From: Candidatus Methylobacter oryzae
Lineage (GTDB): Bacteria > Pseudomonadota > Gammaproteobacteria > Methylococcales > Methylomonadaceae
NCBI RefSeq assembly: GCF_003994235.2
Contig: NZ_RYFG02000088.1
Location: forward strand, 1 to 38,592
Reading direction: 5' to 3'
DNA: 38,592 nt
Shown one piece after another: positions 17,045-26,502 of this stretch; position 1 is the first letter of the stretch, and each line of letters begins with the position of its first letter. Both the position numbers and the translations under genes were made by a program. The notes under the pieces are model-generated. The model saw only the letters and a program-made list of their open reading frames with translations, did no database searches and was not told the DNA's origin.

Positions 17045-18130
17045 ATGACTGATTTTGTTACCGAAGATACCGTAAGAACCCGTTATTGGCATGTCTTGAC
17101 GGATGGCCGGGTGCAATGCGATCTCTGTCCCAGATTTTGTAAATTGCATAAAGACCAGCGCGGCTTGTGCTTTGTCAGGCAAAACCTGAACGACCAGATT
17201 GTGATGACCAGTTACGGCCGTTCCAGCGGTTTTGCGATTGATCCTATCGAGAAAAAGCCGCTAAGCCATTTTTTACCCGGCACCTCGGTATTTTCTTTCG
17301 GTACCGCCGGATGCAACCTGGCTTGCAACTTTTGCCAAAATTGGGACATCAGCAAGTCGCGGGAAATGGATACCTTGATGAGCAAGGCCTCGCCCGATGC
17401 GATTGCTCAAACAGCACGGGATAACGGTTGCCACAGCGTCGCCTATACCTATAACGATCCGGTCGTTTTTCATGAATATGCAATTGATACGGCTCAGGCC
17501 TGCCGGAATTTGGGCATAAAGTCGGTTGCGGTATCCGCAGGTTATGTTTGCCCCGAGCCTCGAGTCGAGTTTTATCAATGGATGGATGCGGCTAATATCG
17601 ATTTGAAAGCTTTCACCGAAAAATTTTATTACAAAATTGCCGGCGGGCATCTGGAGCCTGTATTGGAAACAATCAAATATATCAAACATGAAACCTCGGT
17701 TTGGATGGAGCTGACCACCTTGATTATTCCTGACGAGAACGATTCGGAAGCGGAACTGGAGGCGATGACGCAATGGGTTGTAGAAAATCTCGGACCCGAC
17801 GTACCGATGCACTTTACCGCATTTCATCCGGACTGGCGGATGCGTAACAAACCGCCCACGCCGCCTTCATCCTTATCGCTGGCGCGAAAAATCGCTTTAA
17901 AAAATGGCATGCATTATGTCTATGTCGGCAATGTGCATGATAAATCGGAACAAAGCACTTATTGCCACAGTTGCAAAAGACTACTGATAGGCCGCGATTG
18001 GCACGAATTGTCAGACTGGAATCTGGATGCGTCGGGAAATTGCCGTTTTTGCGGCGAACGTTGTGCAGGAGTATTCAACCCAGAACATGGAAATTGGGGA
18101 GCGAAGCGAAAAGCAGTGCTGATGGGATAA
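17045..18130 (+). CDS. amrS: AmmeMemoRadiSam system radical SAM enzyme
   Basis: A 361-residue radical SAM protein related to pyruvate-formate-lyase activating enzymes. Cys90, Cys94 and Cys97 in AGCNLACNFCQNW form the CxxxCxxC site for the SAM-binding 4Fe-4S cluster. Extra N-terminal cysteines (CDLCPRFC, about 25-32, and LC, 42) and a C-terminal set (CHSCKRLL ... CRFCGERCAGVF) could bind auxiliary clusters or zinc. Length and both Cys regions match the AmmeMemoRadiSam subfamily. The start has GGAGAA upstream. The substrate is unknown; the constant partnership with amrA and amrB suggests a shared pathway, perhaps a peptide or cofactor modification. Confidence 0.95.
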   Translation: MTDFVTEDTVRTRYWHVLTDGRVQCDLCPRFCKLHKDQRGLCFVRQNLNDQIVMTSYGRSSGFAIDPIEKKPLSHFLPGTSVFSFGTAGCNLACNFCQNWDISKSREMDTLMSKASPDAIAQTARDNGCHSVAYTYNDPVVFHEYAIDTAQACRNLGIKSVAVSAGYVCPEPRVEFYQWMDAANIDLKAFTEKFYYKIAGGHLEPVLETIKYIKHETSVWMELTTLIIPDENDSEAELEAMTQWVVENLGPDVPMHFTAFHPDWRMRNKPPTPPSSLSLARKIALKNGMHYVYVGNVHDKSEQSTYCHSCKRLLIGRDWHELSDWNLDASGNCRFCGERCAGVFNPEHGNWGAKRKAVLMG

Positions 18131-18148
18131 TTTGGGCAGGGTAACAGC

Positions 18149-18176
18149 GTTGGGTTGCAGCAGGATGCAACCCAAC
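18149..18176. terminator. Terminator between the convergent amrS and DUF5765 genes
   Basis: The perfect 11-bp arms GTTGGGTTGCA and TGCAACCCAAC surround a 6-base loop, placed 18 bp after amrS and 14 bp from the end of the opposite gene. T-runs are weak on both sides, but stem quality and location favour bidirectional termination. Confidence 0.7.
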
Positions 18177-18190
18177 TTATCTGAGTCTAC

Positions 18191-18946
18191 TTACAGCGCA
18201 TCGCCAATATATTTTTTATAAAAAGGCCAAGTTTTGACATGCAGATGTTTTCTGATCGGCGTCTTAATGACCGATACGCATAGCGCGATAGAGAACAAGC
18301 ACCAAACCGCTGAGTATTCGTTCGGATCGGTCGTGGTAAGATCCGAGATAAACGGGCCAATTAAATAATGGAAAGCCACGAAGCGCCAGGAGCCGTATAT
18401 CACCGGCAAATAAAACGCGACCAGGATATAAGTCAACGCATGCAAGCCCCAGTTAAAACCGAACAGCCAGTCGATAGGATTCGATAACAGCCCGTTCAGC
18501 GGCATTTGCCAAGCGATATGCCAAGAGCCGGAGGTAGAGCAAACGCTCGGTCCGCAAAAACCTTCTATGCCGATATTGCAGGAACCCGCCCAACCGAAAG
18601 GATACATTTTCATCAGCATGAACAGAGTGCCGATTGCACAAATGGTATAGACGGTGGTGCGGATTTTCAGCTTAACGCTTTCCGGGATGAAATACATCGC
18701 CACCATGTTGACGAAAAACGGCTGGAACGAGACGTGCAGATACCCTAAAAGCGTAAGTATCTGGTTACTCGGATTGTCGCACATGTCGATATAGACATAA
18801 GTGACCGCCTGCAATAATTCCATTAAGGCAAAATAAGTTAACGGAATCCAGAGCTCTTTCGATTCCCCTTGTTTAATCGCAACATAAGCTGCGGTACTAA
18901 GACCTGCGACGGCTAGAACGCCTGACGCTTCACCACTCCAACACAT
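18191..18946 (-). CDS. DUF5765 polytopic membrane protein
   Basis: A 251-residue protein starting MCWSGEASGVLAVAGLSTAAY, the conserved opening of the DUF5765 family. About seven or eight hydrophobic segments are visible, with conserved cysteines in an extracytoplasmic loop (GSCNIGIEGFCGPSVCS, about 142-158) that could form disulphides or bind metal. The family has no known function; it is scattered in proteobacteria. Monocistronic, convergent with amrS. The 264 bp between it and nadE show nothing. Confidence 0.8.
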   Translation of the reverse strand: MCWSGEASGVLAVAGLSTAAYVAIKQGESKELWIPLTYFALMELLQAVTYVYIDMCDNPSNQILTLLGYLHVSFQPFFVNMVAMYFIPESVKLKIRTTVYTICAIGTLFMLMKMYPFGWAGSCNIGIEGFCGPSVCSTSGSWHIAWQMPLNGLLSNPIDWLFGFNWGLHALTYILVAFYLPVIYGSWRFVAFHYLIGPFISDLTTTDPNEYSAVWCLFSIALCVSVIKTPIRKHLHVKTWPFYKKYIGDAL

Positions 18947-19210
18947 AGAACTGACCTTTTTTTAATTATTAAATACTGTCTAGCCATGACCTTATCGGCA
19001 GAGCCAGCAATAATGTTTTTATAAGCTATGCGGATGTCAGAGCGGTATATAACTATTGATCCTCAATAGACAATATCGACAACTGACACAGCTATATTCT
19101 TGTTTTTTATAACCGTATAAGTTGATCTAACAAACGGTTGCAAACTTCTCCATTGTATTACAAATAGCGAGGAATTGAGAAAGGCTAATCCAGTAGTTTC
19201 AGGCGGTTAA

Positions 19211-20821
19211 TTAAATGCCTCTATAACCGGAAGTAATCGGATAACGCCGGTCGCGGCCAAACGCCCTGCCGGTAATCCTGATGCACGGCGGGGATTGTCT
19301 GCGTTTGTATTCGTTGCGGTCAACCAGGCTGATGGCTCTCGCCACGTCTTCGCGCCTGAATCCGGCGGCGATGATTTCATCGGCGGATTGGTCTTTTTCG
19401 ATATAACGCTCCAGTATCGGGTCCAGCACATCGTAAGGCGGCAACGAATCCTGATCGACCTGGCCGGGCGCCAATTCGGCGGAGGGCGGACGGATGATAA
19501 CCCGCTCCGGTATCGCCGAAGACAGTGAATTGCGGTAACGCGCCAGCCGATACACCAGCATTTTAGGCACGTCTTTGATCGGCGCAAAACCGCCGGACAT
19601 ATCGCCGTATAGCGTTGCGTAACCGACGCTCATCTCGCTTTTATTGCCAGTGGTCAATAACAGCTTGCCTTGCTTGTTCGACAGCGCCATTAAAATCACG
19701 CCGCGGCAGCGCGCCTGGATATTTTCCTCGGTAGCGTCTTTGACGGTTCCGGCGAAAATATCGGCCAGCATGCCGGTAAACGCGTTAACGGCAGGCTCTA
19801 TCGGAATAATATGGTAGTGAACGCCCAAGGCTTTTGCTTCCAGTATCGCATCCTCGTTGCTCATATCTTGCGTATAGCGCGACGGCAGCAGTACGGCTTC
19901 AACATGCTCGGCACCCAACGCATCAACGGCCAAAGCCAGAACCAACGCCGAATCGATGCCGCCGGACAAACCTAAAATCGCGCCTTGAAAACCGTTTTTT
20001 CGCACATAGTCTTTAATGCCCAATACCAATGCCTGATACTCGCTGGAAACTTCATTGTACAAAGGCGCGCAGGTGCTTTTTATCGATTTATTGCCTTCAA
20101 ACTCGACTACACTGATCTGCTCTTTAAACTCCTCGGCACGAAAGACGATTTCTCCTTGAGCATCAACGACAAAAGACGCACCGTCGAAAATCAATTCATC
20201 CTGGCCGCCGATTTGGTTGACGTAAACCAACGGAATTTGCGCGGTTTTAACTTGGCTACAGATAGTCGCTTCGCGCTGATGGATTTTTCCGGAATTAAAC
20301 GGCGAGGCATTGATGGTCAGCAGCAGCTCCGCTCCCGCTTGTTTGTTATCTTCAATAATGCCGAGCTTCCAGACATCTTCACAAATCGTCAAGCCTATAA
20401 ACGTGCCGTTGAACTCAAACACGCACGGCTGGGTGCCGGCGATAAAATAACGCTGCTCATCGAATACGCCGTAATTAGGCAAGGCGCGTTTGCGGTAGCA
20501 AGCCAGAATCGCGCCCTGATGCAATACCGCCGCACTGTTATAAAGCTTGTCGCCGTCGCGTTCAGGAAAGCCGACGACCATTGCAATGCCGGTAACGCGG
20601 TCGGCCAGTTGGTACAGCGCATTGTTGGCGGCATTGATAAAATCGTCTCGCAACAACAGGTCTTCGGCCGGATAGCCGGTCAGCGTCAGCTCGGGAAAAA
20701 CGATTATGTCCGCGCCCAGCTCATCGCGGGCATGGGCAGCGGCTTGGGCAATGTTGTCGACATTGGCGGCGATGTTACCGACCAGAAAATTGGTTTGGGC
20801 TAGGGCTATTTTTAGGGTCAT
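19211..20821 (-). CDS. nadE: Glutamine-dependent NAD+ synthetase
   Basis: A 536-residue two-domain enzyme for the last step of NAD synthesis: it amidates nicotinate adenine dinucleotide with ammonia from glutamine, using ATP. The N-terminal nitrilase-like glutaminase (about 1-260) has Glu44 (FPELTLTGY), a Lys near 111 ahead of LPNYGVFDE, and Cys147 (TICEDVWK). The C-terminal synthetase has the ATP-binding SGGIDS at 286-291 and a KSEMSVGYATLYGDMSGG loop. It ends NEYKRRQSPPCIRITGRAFGRDRRYPI, with Cys where Gly is usual. The ATG has no evident Shine-Dalgarno sequence. It lies directly downstream of the broken vapBC-like gene. Confidence 0.97.
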   Translation of the reverse strand: MTLKIALAQTNFLVGNIAANVDNIAQAAAHARDELGADIIVFPELTLTGYPAEDLLLRDDFINAANNALYQLADRVTGIAMVVGFPERDGDKLYNSAAVLHQGAILACYRKRALPNYGVFDEQRYFIAGTQPCVFEFNGTFIGLTICEDVWKLGIIEDNKQAGAELLLTINASPFNSGKIHQREATICSQVKTAQIPLVYVNQIGGQDELIFDGASFVVDAQGEIVFRAEEFKEQISVVEFEGNKSIKSTCAPLYNEVSSEYQALVLGIKDYVRKNGFQGAILGLSGGIDSALVLALAVDALGAEHVEAVLLPSRYTQDMSNEDAILEAKALGVHYHIIPIEPAVNAFTGMLADIFAGTVKDATEENIQARCRGVILMALSNKQGKLLLTTGNKSEMSVGYATLYGDMSGGFAPIKDVPKMLVYRLARYRNSLSSAIPERVIIRPPSAELAPGQVDQDSLPPYDVLDPILERYIEKDQSADEIIAAGFRREDVARAISLVDRNEYKRRQSPPCIRITGRAFGRDRRYPITSGYRGI

Positions 20822-20869
20822 GTAAGGGGTAAAAATTTAAAGATACTATAGAAAAATAAGGGCTGTACC

Positions 20870-21210
20870 CTATAAATTTTCCAATAAATTGACAAACGGA
20901 TAATGGTTTTTCCAGCGGTAAGTATGGAAATCTCGTCTATCCGTAGAAATAATGCGTCCATTTCCCAAAAATGTTCCGTTAATAAAATTAGTGAAGCATC
21001 CGCTAAGTCCATCGGTAAATCAGCATATTTGTGCATCAGTGCAGCCATTTTTGGGAATTCTGTCTCGCCAATCATGAAAAGCTGAAATAATCCGTCGCCT
21101 TGCGCTAATAAAAACTCTGCGGCGATTTCGGTTAAAGGTTTATTTAAGCGTTGCTGTAGTTTCAATAGACGCTCAGAGTGGATATCGTCTAATTCAACTT
21201 CGATATGCAC
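20870..21210 (-). pseudogene. Broken vapBC-like toxin-antitoxin remnant
   Basis: The reading frame starts at GTG 21210 (AGGAG 7 bases upstream) as an antitoxin-like N-terminus, VHIEVELDDIHSERLLKLQQ, to about AAEFLLA. It then runs without a stop into the C-terminal half of a PIN ribonuclease, KYADLPMDLADASLILLTEH. The PIN N-terminus, with its first catalytic Asp, is missing. After EH a frameshift occurs at a run of five T residues on the coding strand near 20970. In the shifted frame the normal PIN end reads GNGRIISTDRRDFHTYRWKN ... NLLENL and stops at 20870-20872. An internal deletion plus a frameshift would leave no working toxin. A TTG at 21258 is an unlikely longer start. Confidence 0.75.
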
Positions 21211-21274
21211 GGTGGTTCTCCTACTGTTTTGCTGATTGGGTATTGTTGCTGATTTCAAGTTTAATCACAGCGGC

Positions 21275-22141
21275 TTAAAAACACCCTTTCATCGCCACGC
21301 CAATATCCGTAGGCGAACTGACCACTTCAATTCCTGCTGCTTTAAGCGCGGCAACTTTGCCCTCCGCAGTGCCTTTGCCGCCGGTCACAATCGCGCCGGC
21401 ATGGCCCATGCGCTTACCGGGAGGCGCGGTTTGCCCTGCTATATAAGCAACGACAGGCTTGGTGACATGCGCTTTGATATATTCCGCCGCATCTTCTTCC
21501 TCGCCGCCGCCGATTTCGCCAACCATCACGATGCCTTTGGTTTGCTCGTCGTCTTGGAAACGGCTCAGCACGTCGACGAAGTTCATGCCGTGAATAGGAT
21601 CGCCGCCGATGCCGACGCAGGTGCTTTGGCCCAGGCCTTGCGCAGTGGTTTGATGCACCGATTCATAGGTCAACGTGCCGGAGCGAGAGACGATGCCGAT
21701 CGATCCGGGCAAATGAATATGGCCGGGCATGATGCCGATTTTGCATGCGCCGGGAGTGATCACGCCGGGGCAGTTGGGGCCGATTAACAACGCACCGGTG
21801 CCTTCCATTGCCGCCTTAACCCGCAACATTTGCAATATCGGTATGCCTTCGGTAATGCAGACGATCAGTTTAATGCCTGCATCGACCGCTTCCAGAATCG
21901 CGTCGGCCGCATAAAAAGGCGGCACGTAAATCACACTAGCGGTTGCTCCGGTGTCATTGATGGCGTCCTGCACGGTGTTAAACACCGGCAACCCTAAATG
22001 GGTTTCGCCGCCGCGTTCCGGAGTCACGCCGCCGACCAGCTTTGTGCCGTAATCCAGCGCCTGCCGGGAATGGAACGTGCCTTGCTTGCCGGTAAAGCCC
22101 TGACAAATTACTTTGGTGTCTTTGTCGATTAAAATGCTCAT
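21275..22141 (-). CDS. sucD: Succinyl-CoA ligase, alpha subunit
   Basis: A 288-residue subunit that binds CoA and carries the phospho-histidine in the citric acid cycle step between succinyl-CoA and succinate. The N-terminal CoA-binding Rossmann fold opens with [23 protein letters not shown]. The active His247 sits in [30 protein letters not shown] and [12 protein letters not shown] are also typical. Its start overlaps the sucC stop (ATGA), so the pair is translationally coupled. The C-terminus MKGCF is a little short, but the length is normal. Confidence 0.96.
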   Translation of the reverse strand: MSILIDKDTKVICQGFTGKQGTFHSRQALDYGTKLVGGVTPERGGETHLGLPVFNTVQDAINDTGATASVIYVPPFYAADAILEAVDAGIKLIVCITEGIPILQMLRVKAAMEGTGALLIGPNCPGVITPGACKIGIMPGHIHLPGSIGIVSRSGTLTYESVHQTTAQGLGQSTCVGIGGDPIHGMNFVDVLSRFQDDEQTKGIVMVGEIGGGEEEDAAEYIKAHVTKPVVAYIAGQTAPPGKRMGHAGAIVTGGKGTAEGKVAALKAAGIEVVSSPTDIGVAMKGCF

Positions 22142-23307
22142 GCGGCCTCCTTAGCCAGTGCGACGACTTGTTCCGCGGCATGCGCCAAATCATCCGCCGC
22201 ATAAAGATTCAGTCCGGTGTTAGTTAACAAGGCCCGGCCTTGCTCGGCATTAGTGCCTTCCAGCCGTACCACCACCGGTACGGCGACATGAACCTGTTCG
22301 ACCGCGGCCAGAATGCCCGCCGCGATAATGTCGCACTGCACGATACCGCCGAAAATATTCACTAACACGGCTTTGACGCTGTGATCGGACAGGATCAGCT
22401 TGAACGCCTCGCAAACTTTTTCCACGCTGGTACCGCCGCCGACATCGAGAAAATTGGCCGGTAACCCGCCTTTCAGTTTGACCAAATCCATCGTCGCCAT
22501 CGCCAGTCCCGCACCGTTGACCATGCAGCCGATATTGCCTTCCAGAGTGATGTAATTCAGCCCGAATTGCTGGGCTTTGTTTTCTTTTTCGTCTTCCTGG
22601 TCGGCGTCTTTCATCGCCTTTATATCGGGATGCGCTTCGACGGCGTTATCGTCGAAATTGATCTTGGCATCCAGTGCCATCAATTCTCCGCTGTCGGTCT
22701 CTATCAAAGGATTGATTTCAATTTGGCTCGCATCCTTGGCTAAAAACAAGTCGTACAAGCCTTGCATGATTTTTCCTAAAACCTTGATCTGCGATCCTTT
22801 GAGCCCCAACGCGTAAGCAACTTTACGGCATTGATAACCCTGAAGACCGGAGGCCGGATGTACCGGCACCGAGATAATTTTTTCCGGCGTTTCGTGGGCA
22901 ACGGTCTCGATGTCCATGCCGCCGGCTCGCGATGCAATAAAAATAATGCGCTGGCTGGCGCGGTCAACCAGTACGCACAGATATAACTCGCGCTTGATCG
23001 GATAAGTTTTTTCTATCAGTACCGAATTAATCGGCAAACCTTCCGCTCCGGTTTGATTGGTTACCAGCCGCGTACCAAACATGCCTTTGGCGAACTCGGC
23101 CACTTCGGCAGGGCTTTTCGCCAACTTTACGCCGCCGACTTTGCCCCGGCCGCCGGCATGAACCTGCGCTTTAACCACCCAACCGTCACCGCCCAGTTCA
23201 TTAGCAACCTGCTCGGCGCTTTCCGGCGTGATCGCCTGCTTGCCGACAGGAACCGGTATAGCGTAATTCAAAAACAACTGTTTAGCCTGATACTCATGAA
23301 TATTCAT
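22138..23307 (-). CDS. sucC: Succinyl-CoA ligase, beta subunit
   Basis: A 389-residue ATP-grasp subunit that binds nucleotide and succinate. It shows [12 protein letters not shown], the ATP-grasp lysine region [26 protein letters not shown], and the succinate loop [10 protein letters not shown]. The string [20 protein letters not shown] and the length fit SucC better than the related malate thiokinase MtkA, and no serine-cycle genes are nearby. Spacing to sucD is an overlap. The 5' region (23308-23492) contains the heptanucleotide repeat array. Confidence 0.95.
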   Translation of the reverse strand: MNIHEYQAKQLFLNYAIPVPVGKQAITPESAEQVANELGGDGWVVKAQVHAGGRGKVGGVKLAKSPAEVAEFAKGMFGTRLVTNQTGAEGLPINSVLIEKTYPIKRELYLCVLVDRASQRIIFIASRAGGMDIETVAHETPEKIISVPVHPASGLQGYQCRKVAYALGLKGSQIKVLGKIMQGLYDLFLAKDASQIEINPLIETDSGELMALDAKINFDDNAVEAHPDIKAMKDADQEDEKENKAQQFGLNYITLEGNIGCMVNGAGLAMATMDLVKLKGGLPANFLDVGGGTSVEKVCEAFKLILSDHSVKAVLVNIFGGIVQCDIIAAGILAAVEQVHVAVPVVVRLEGTNAEQGRALLTNTGLNLYAADDLAHAAEQVVALAKEAA

Positions 23308-23385
23308 TTATTACTCCTTGATTGACTGGATCCGGCAGGTATTTTTTCACACAGATGACAACTAACTGCTACGCTTAAAGGCCTT

Positions 23386-23456
23386 AAGGTACAAGGTACA
23401 AGGTTCAAGGCGCAAGGTTTTTTAGTCTTTAACCTTGTACCTTGCGCCTTGAACCT
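23386..23456. repeat. AAGGNNC heptanucleotide inverted array
   Basis: The plus strand from 23386 reads AAGGTAC, AAGGTAC, AAGGTTC, AAGGCGC, AAGGTT. After an 11-base spacer the same kinds of heptads occur on the other strand (23431-23456, AACCTTGTACCTTGCGCC and on). An 18-bp exact inverted match joins 23401-23418 and 23439-23456; a shorter inner pairing joins CAAGGTT and AACCTTG. It lies between the divergent sucC and pilS genes, 37 bp before the pilS start. Confidence 0.85.
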
Positions 23457-23492
23457 AACTAAATCCCTGCAAAACGCCATTTTAAAAGCAAT

Positions 23493-25121
23493 ATGCCGCC
23501 AAATACCAAAGAGACTATCTATCCCTGCCCGTTTTCTAAAGGTTACGGTATTCCCGCACGGCAAGCCTGGATATTATTAAAAGTTTTTTTAGTCTATCGC
23601 CTGATCTTGGCCGGACTATTTGTCGCTTTATTTTATAGCTACACAGACTCTTCATTACTCGGCACTTACGATAGCAAATTATTTACCTACAGCAGTCAAA
23701 GCTACTTAATACTTTCAATCATCTCCGGGGCTTGCATAACCTGGCGGCTCACCAGCTATACGACCCAAGCACAGCTGCTTATTTTCACGGACATAATCAT
23801 CCTCACCTTAATCATGCACGCTTCCGGCGGCATTAATAGCGGCATGGGGACGTTGCTGGCCGTGTCGATCGCTGCAGGCGGTTTATTGATCGGCGGCCGT
23901 TGCGCAATGCTGTTTGCTGCATTGGCCAGTTTGGCGGTATTAGCTGAACAAGTTATTGCCGATTATGTCTACAGTTTTAATTCGACTTCTTACGCGAATG
24001 CCGGAATGCTGGGCGCAGCATTTTTTACGATTGCCCTGCTGTCGTATATTCTTGCGCAACGCAGTGAGCAGATATTTCAGCTTGCCGATCAGCAAAAACA
24101 AACCATCACTAAACTGGAAGATCTGAACAAGTACATTATCCGGCATCTGCAGTCGGGCATCATTATCACTAATAAGCAGCAGGCTATCCAAATGGCCAAC
24201 GAGTCTGCATTACGGCTGATAAATTTATCGACAATGCCGGCCAAACTTGGCGATATCTCAGGCCAGTTACCGTTAGCATTTGAAACTTGGCTAAGCGATC
24301 CGGAACAAAATCTTGCGCTGTTGCAGCTACCGAATCAATCTGAAATTCATAGCCGCTTTATGCCTTTGCCTGCGGGCGATGATTTTTTTTATATGATTAT
24401 TCTTGAAGATATTGCTCTTTATAATCAGCATGTACAGCAAAGCAAGCTCGCATCGCTAGGCCGGCTCACTGCCAGCATCGCCCATGAAATACGCAACCCG
24501 TTAAGCGCCATCACTCATGCAGGACAATTACTCTCGGAGAACCCTCTGTTATCTATCCAAGATCAAAGGCTGACAGAAATCATCCAGACTCACTCAGACC
24601 GGGTTAATCATATTATTGAAGATATTCTGCAGCTTTCCAGAAGAACTGATTCAAGAAGGGAAAAAATTCATCTAAAACCATGGCTGGATAATTACCTGAA
24701 AAATTTTATATTTGAACATTCCGTTAATATCGATGCGTTTAAGCTCTCGTATCAGCTTGAATCCCTATGCGTGCTTATCGATCCGGGGCATTTAAGGCAA
24801 ATCATGGACAACCTGTGCCGGAACGCACTGAAGTACGGTAAACCTGGGGCAGGACCAATCGTATTACGTATTTTTGCGATACGGCAAGTGCCGTGCATTG
24901 AAGTCATCGATAACGGTTCCGGTATTCATCGTAAGCATCTGCCTCACTTGTTCGAACCTTTTTTTACTACGTCTTCCAGCGGCACAGGCTTGGGACTTTA
25001 TATCTCAAAAGAATTAGCTGAGTTAAATCAGGCAAAATTGAGCTATTATTTAACCGCCGATAACCGGAGTTGTTTTCGACTCTGCTTGCTGAATGCGGAA
25101 CAGACCATAATTGAACTATGA
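23493..25121 (+). CDS. pilS: Sensor histidine kinase PilS
   Basis: A 542-residue membrane kinase. The N-terminal part (about 25-190) has six hydrophobic segments, the PilS layout in which the membrane helices sense pilin. A PAS-like region (about 210-310) follows, then HisKA with His331 in SIAHEIRNPLSAI, then the HATPase with N-box DNLCRNALKYG and VIDNGSGI/GTGLGLY. It should phosphorylate PilR to control type IV pilin transcription. The stop overlaps the pilR start (ATGA). No pilA is in this window. ATG 23493 has no strong ribosome site; a start a few codons later cannot be excluded. Confidence 0.92.
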   Translation: MPPNTKETIYPCPFSKGYGIPARQAWILLKVFLVYRLILAGLFVALFYSYTDSSLLGTYDSKLFTYSSQSYLILSIISGACITWRLTSYTTQAQLLIFTDIIILTLIMHASGGINSGMGTLLAVSIAAGGLLIGGRCAMLFAALASLAVLAEQVIADYVYSFNSTSYANAGMLGAAFFTIALLSYILAQRSEQIFQLADQQKQTITKLEDLNKYIIRHLQSGIIITNKQQAIQMANESALRLINLSTMPAKLGDISGQLPLAFETWLSDPEQNLALLQLPNQSEIHSRFMPLPAGDDFFYMIILEDIALYNQHVQQSKLASLGRLTASIAHEIRNPLSAITHAGQLLSENPLLSIQDQRLTEIIQTHSDRVNHIIEDILQLSRRTDSRREKIHLKPWLDNYLKNFIFEHSVNIDAFKLSYQLESLCVLIDPGHLRQIMDNLCRNALKYGKPGAGPIVLRIFAIRQVPCIEVIDNGSGIHRKHLPHLFEPFFTTSSSGTGLGLYISKELAELNQAKLSYYLTADNRSCFRLCLLNAEQTIIEL

Positions 25122-26467
25122 ATAAACCACTGGTATTGATTGTAGACGACGAACCCGATATTCGTGAGCTGTTGGAAATCACTCTCAACAGAATGGATAT
25201 CCAAACCTGTTGCGCTGAAAATATTGCCGGCGGCAAGACATTATTGCAACAAAAGTCTTTCGACCTTTGTTTGACCGATATGCAATTGCCTGACGGCAAC
25301 GGCTTGGAGTTGGTTGATTTTATACAAGCTCTGCCTGACCCGATACCGGTTGCGGTGATTACCGCGCACGGCAGTATTGAGTCGGCCATTTTGGCAATGA
25401 AAAAAGGCGCGTTCGATTTTGTCTCCAAACCGGTCGATTTATCTACGCTAAGACAGCTTGTAAACAATGCGTTAAAACTTTTCAATACGGAAGGCGCTGT
25501 TGCTAAAGAAAGGCGGCCCCGGCATATGCTGCTGGGCGAATCTTTAGTTATGCAGGAGATCAGGGCAAAAATAGACAAGCTTGCCCGCAGCCAGGCACCC
25601 GTCTATATCAGCGGCGAATCAGGCTCAGGCAAAGAGCTGGTTGCACGGCTGATTCATCAGCAAAGTTCCCGTAGCGACCGCGCTTTTGTCGCAATCAACT
25701 GCGGAGCGATTCCGCACGAGCTGATGGAAAGCGAGTTTTTCGGCCATAAAAAAGGCAGTTTTACCGGCGCCGTCAGCGATAAAAAAGGCTTATTCCAAGC
25801 TGCTCAGGGCGGTACCTTGTTTCTTGATGAAGTCGCCGATTTGCCTTTGCCGTTGCAGGTAAAACTGCTGCGCGCGATACAGGAAAAGAAAATACGCCCG
25901 GTCGGCGATCAGCAGGAAATTCCGGTCGATATTCGCCTGCTTAGCGCGACTCACCGGAATCTTAGCGACATGGTCCAGGACGGCAGTTTCAGACAGGATT
26001 TGTATTACCGTATCAATGTCATCGATCTGCACGTACCGCCGCTACGCGATCGGCCCGACGATATACCTGTTCTTGTCGATCATATATTGGCCAAATTAAC
26101 CGGGGCCGGCAAACAGGATAGGCCAAGCTTATCGCCATCGGCATTATCGGCCTTGCGTCATTATTATTTTCCCGGCAATGTCCGCGAGCTTGAAAATATC
26201 CTGGAAAGAGCCCTTGCACTCTATGACGGCAACATCATTGAAATCGATGATTTGAGTTTGCCGAAAGCTGTCCGTGGCGGCACCAAAGCGCCGGAATACG
26301 ACGAAACGGCCGGCTCACTGGAGGAGCATTTGGAAAGAATTGAAAAACAAGCACTCACTCTTGCACTGGAAGCCAATAAGTGGGACAAAGCGGCTGCCGC
26401 CGAGCAATTGGGGCTATCTTTCAGATCCTTGCGTTATCGTTTGAAACAGTTTGATATGGATAGTTAA
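25118..26467 (+). CDS. pilR: Sigma-54 response regulator PilR
   Basis: A 449-residue NtrC-family activator. The receiver domain has the phospho-acceptor Asp54 (CLTDMQLPDG). The AAA+ domain has Walker A GESGSGKE (166-173), the sigma-54 contact loop GSFTGA (213-218) and Walker B GGTLFLDE (231-238). The C-terminal Fis-type helix-turn-helix is AAAEQLGLSFRSLRYRLKQ. GSFTGA instead of GAFTGA is the usual form in PilR, so it is not a defect. It would activate RpoN-dependent pilin promoters elsewhere in the genome. Co-transcribed with pilS by a 4-base overlap. Confidence 0.95.
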   Translation: MNKPLVLIVDDEPDIRELLEITLNRMDIQTCCAENIAGGKTLLQQKSFDLCLTDMQLPDGNGLELVDFIQALPDPIPVAVITAHGSIESAILAMKKGAFDFVSKPVDLSTLRQLVNNALKLFNTEGAVAKERRPRHMLLGESLVMQEIRAKIDKLARSQAPVYISGESGSGKELVARLIHQQSSRSDRAFVAINCGAIPHELMESEFFGHKKGSFTGAVSDKKGLFQAAQGGTLFLDEVADLPLPLQVKLLRAIQEKKIRPVGDQQEIPVDIRLLSATHRNLSDMVQDGSFRQDLYYRINVIDLHVPPLRDRPDDIPVLVDHILAKLTGAGKQDRPSLSPSALSALRHYYFPGNVRELENILERALALYDGNIIEIDDLSLPKAVRGGTKAPEYDETAGSLEEHLERIEKQALTLALEANKWDKAAAAEQLGLSFRSLRYRLKQFDMDS

Positions 26468-26502
26468 CAGACAAAGAACGATAAGCCGCGTCAGGTACCG
26501 CA

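Noticed and set aside
19985-20803. A 272-codon frame antisense to nadE
   Set aside because: Shadow of a certain enzyme gene with all catalytic motifs intact; no family features.
21275-23307. sucCD being malate thiokinase (mtkAB)
   Set aside because: The beta subunit has SucC-type strings and no serine-cycle genes are near.
23386-23456. The heptad array as a CRISPR
   Set aside because: Units are 7 bp with no spacers, arranged as an inverted array, and no cas genes are present.
25754-25771. GSFTGA instead of GAFTGA in PilR as a defect
   Set aside because: PilR proteins normally carry GSFTGA, so this is the family form.
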